Made by a program: the position numbers and the translations under genes. 12,594 bases of DNA from NCBI GenBank assembly GCA_006226225.1, contig SBHI01000193.1:1-12594 (forward strand), given 5' to 3'. The DNA is from Alphaproteobacteria bacterium (GTDB lineage: Bacteria; Pseudomonadota; Alphaproteobacteria; Micavibrionales; CSBR16-224). How positions within the stretch are numbered: the first letter of the stretch is position 1; the number at the start of each line of letters is the position of its first letter. The notes beneath the pieces were generated by a model. It did no database searches. It worked only from the letters and a program-made list of their open reading frames with translations, and had not been told where the DNA came from. Positions 12,524 through 12,594 of this stretch are shown here, piece after piece.

Positions 12524-12594
12524 GCGTCAGGGATATTCCCGACAACACAATTAAAATTGCAGCAAAAATTAAGGCGGTGCTTACGGTGCCTGTG
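12524..12594 (+). other. Sequence after mreB, probably the mreB-mreC junction
   Basis: The last 71 bases hold no ATG-started frame that I can support. A small palindrome, GGGATATTCCC (12530-12540), follows the mreB stop, but no T run comes after it, so it is not a convincing terminator. A GTG codon after AAGGCGG near the end could begin the next gene, but too little is visible. Confidence 0.3.

Noticed and set aside
1..12594. tRNA, rRNA, CRISPR arrays, insertion sequences
   Set aside because: I saw no cloverleaf, rRNA motif, regularly spaced direct repeats, transposase or terminal inverted repeats with target duplications.

Overview
The window reads as ordinary chromosome of an alphaproteobacterium of moderate GC content. 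The clues are a DUF1192 protein beside a PIG3-type quinone oxidoreductase, a DusA-type tRNA dihydrouridine synthase, a cysteine-free L36-like ribosomal protein just before mreB, and a CysQ phosphatase. Several other genes match no family I recognise, so the lineage may be poorly sampled. I cannot place it below class level from the sequence alone. I see no tRNA, rRNA, CRISPR array, transposase or phage gene.

Layout. Positions 1-2630 (minus strand) hold four tandem paralogous genes, the last cut by the left edge. They encode about 250-residue proteins with two membrane segments and a conserved domain between them. They appear to form one operon read leftward from a promoter near 2715-2743, which is covered by a perfect inverted repeat. 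Upstream on the same strand lie a small GGDEF diguanylate cyclase (2831-3478) and a quinone oxidoreductase (3611-4606). The oxidoreductase is divergent from a DUF1192 gene (4673-4870).

Positions 4879-5602 hold two minus-strand genes of 51 and 50 codons. Each has a good ribosome binding site and its own strong terminator, and their products align without gaps over 35 residues, so they are paralogues. AT-rich palindromes lie upstream of both. Next on the minus strand come two unrecognised genes only 4 bp apart (5603-6130, 6135-6755) and dusA (6849-7898).

The plus-strand run 7926-10325 is a tight operon: an exported SH3-like protein, an unknown acidic helical protein and CysQ. It meets an unknown exported protein (10330-11097, minus) tail to tail with 4 bp between stops. 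The right end carries a consensus-like promoter with an upstream palindrome, the L36-like gene (11300-11437) and mreB (11483-12523). The last 71 bases are probably the mreB-mreC junction.

The housekeeping genes (tRNA modification, nucleotide phosphatase, cell-shape actin, ribosomal protein) are confident. The least explained content is the tandem membrane-protein array, the 50-residue paralogue pair and the coupled gene pair at 5603-6755.
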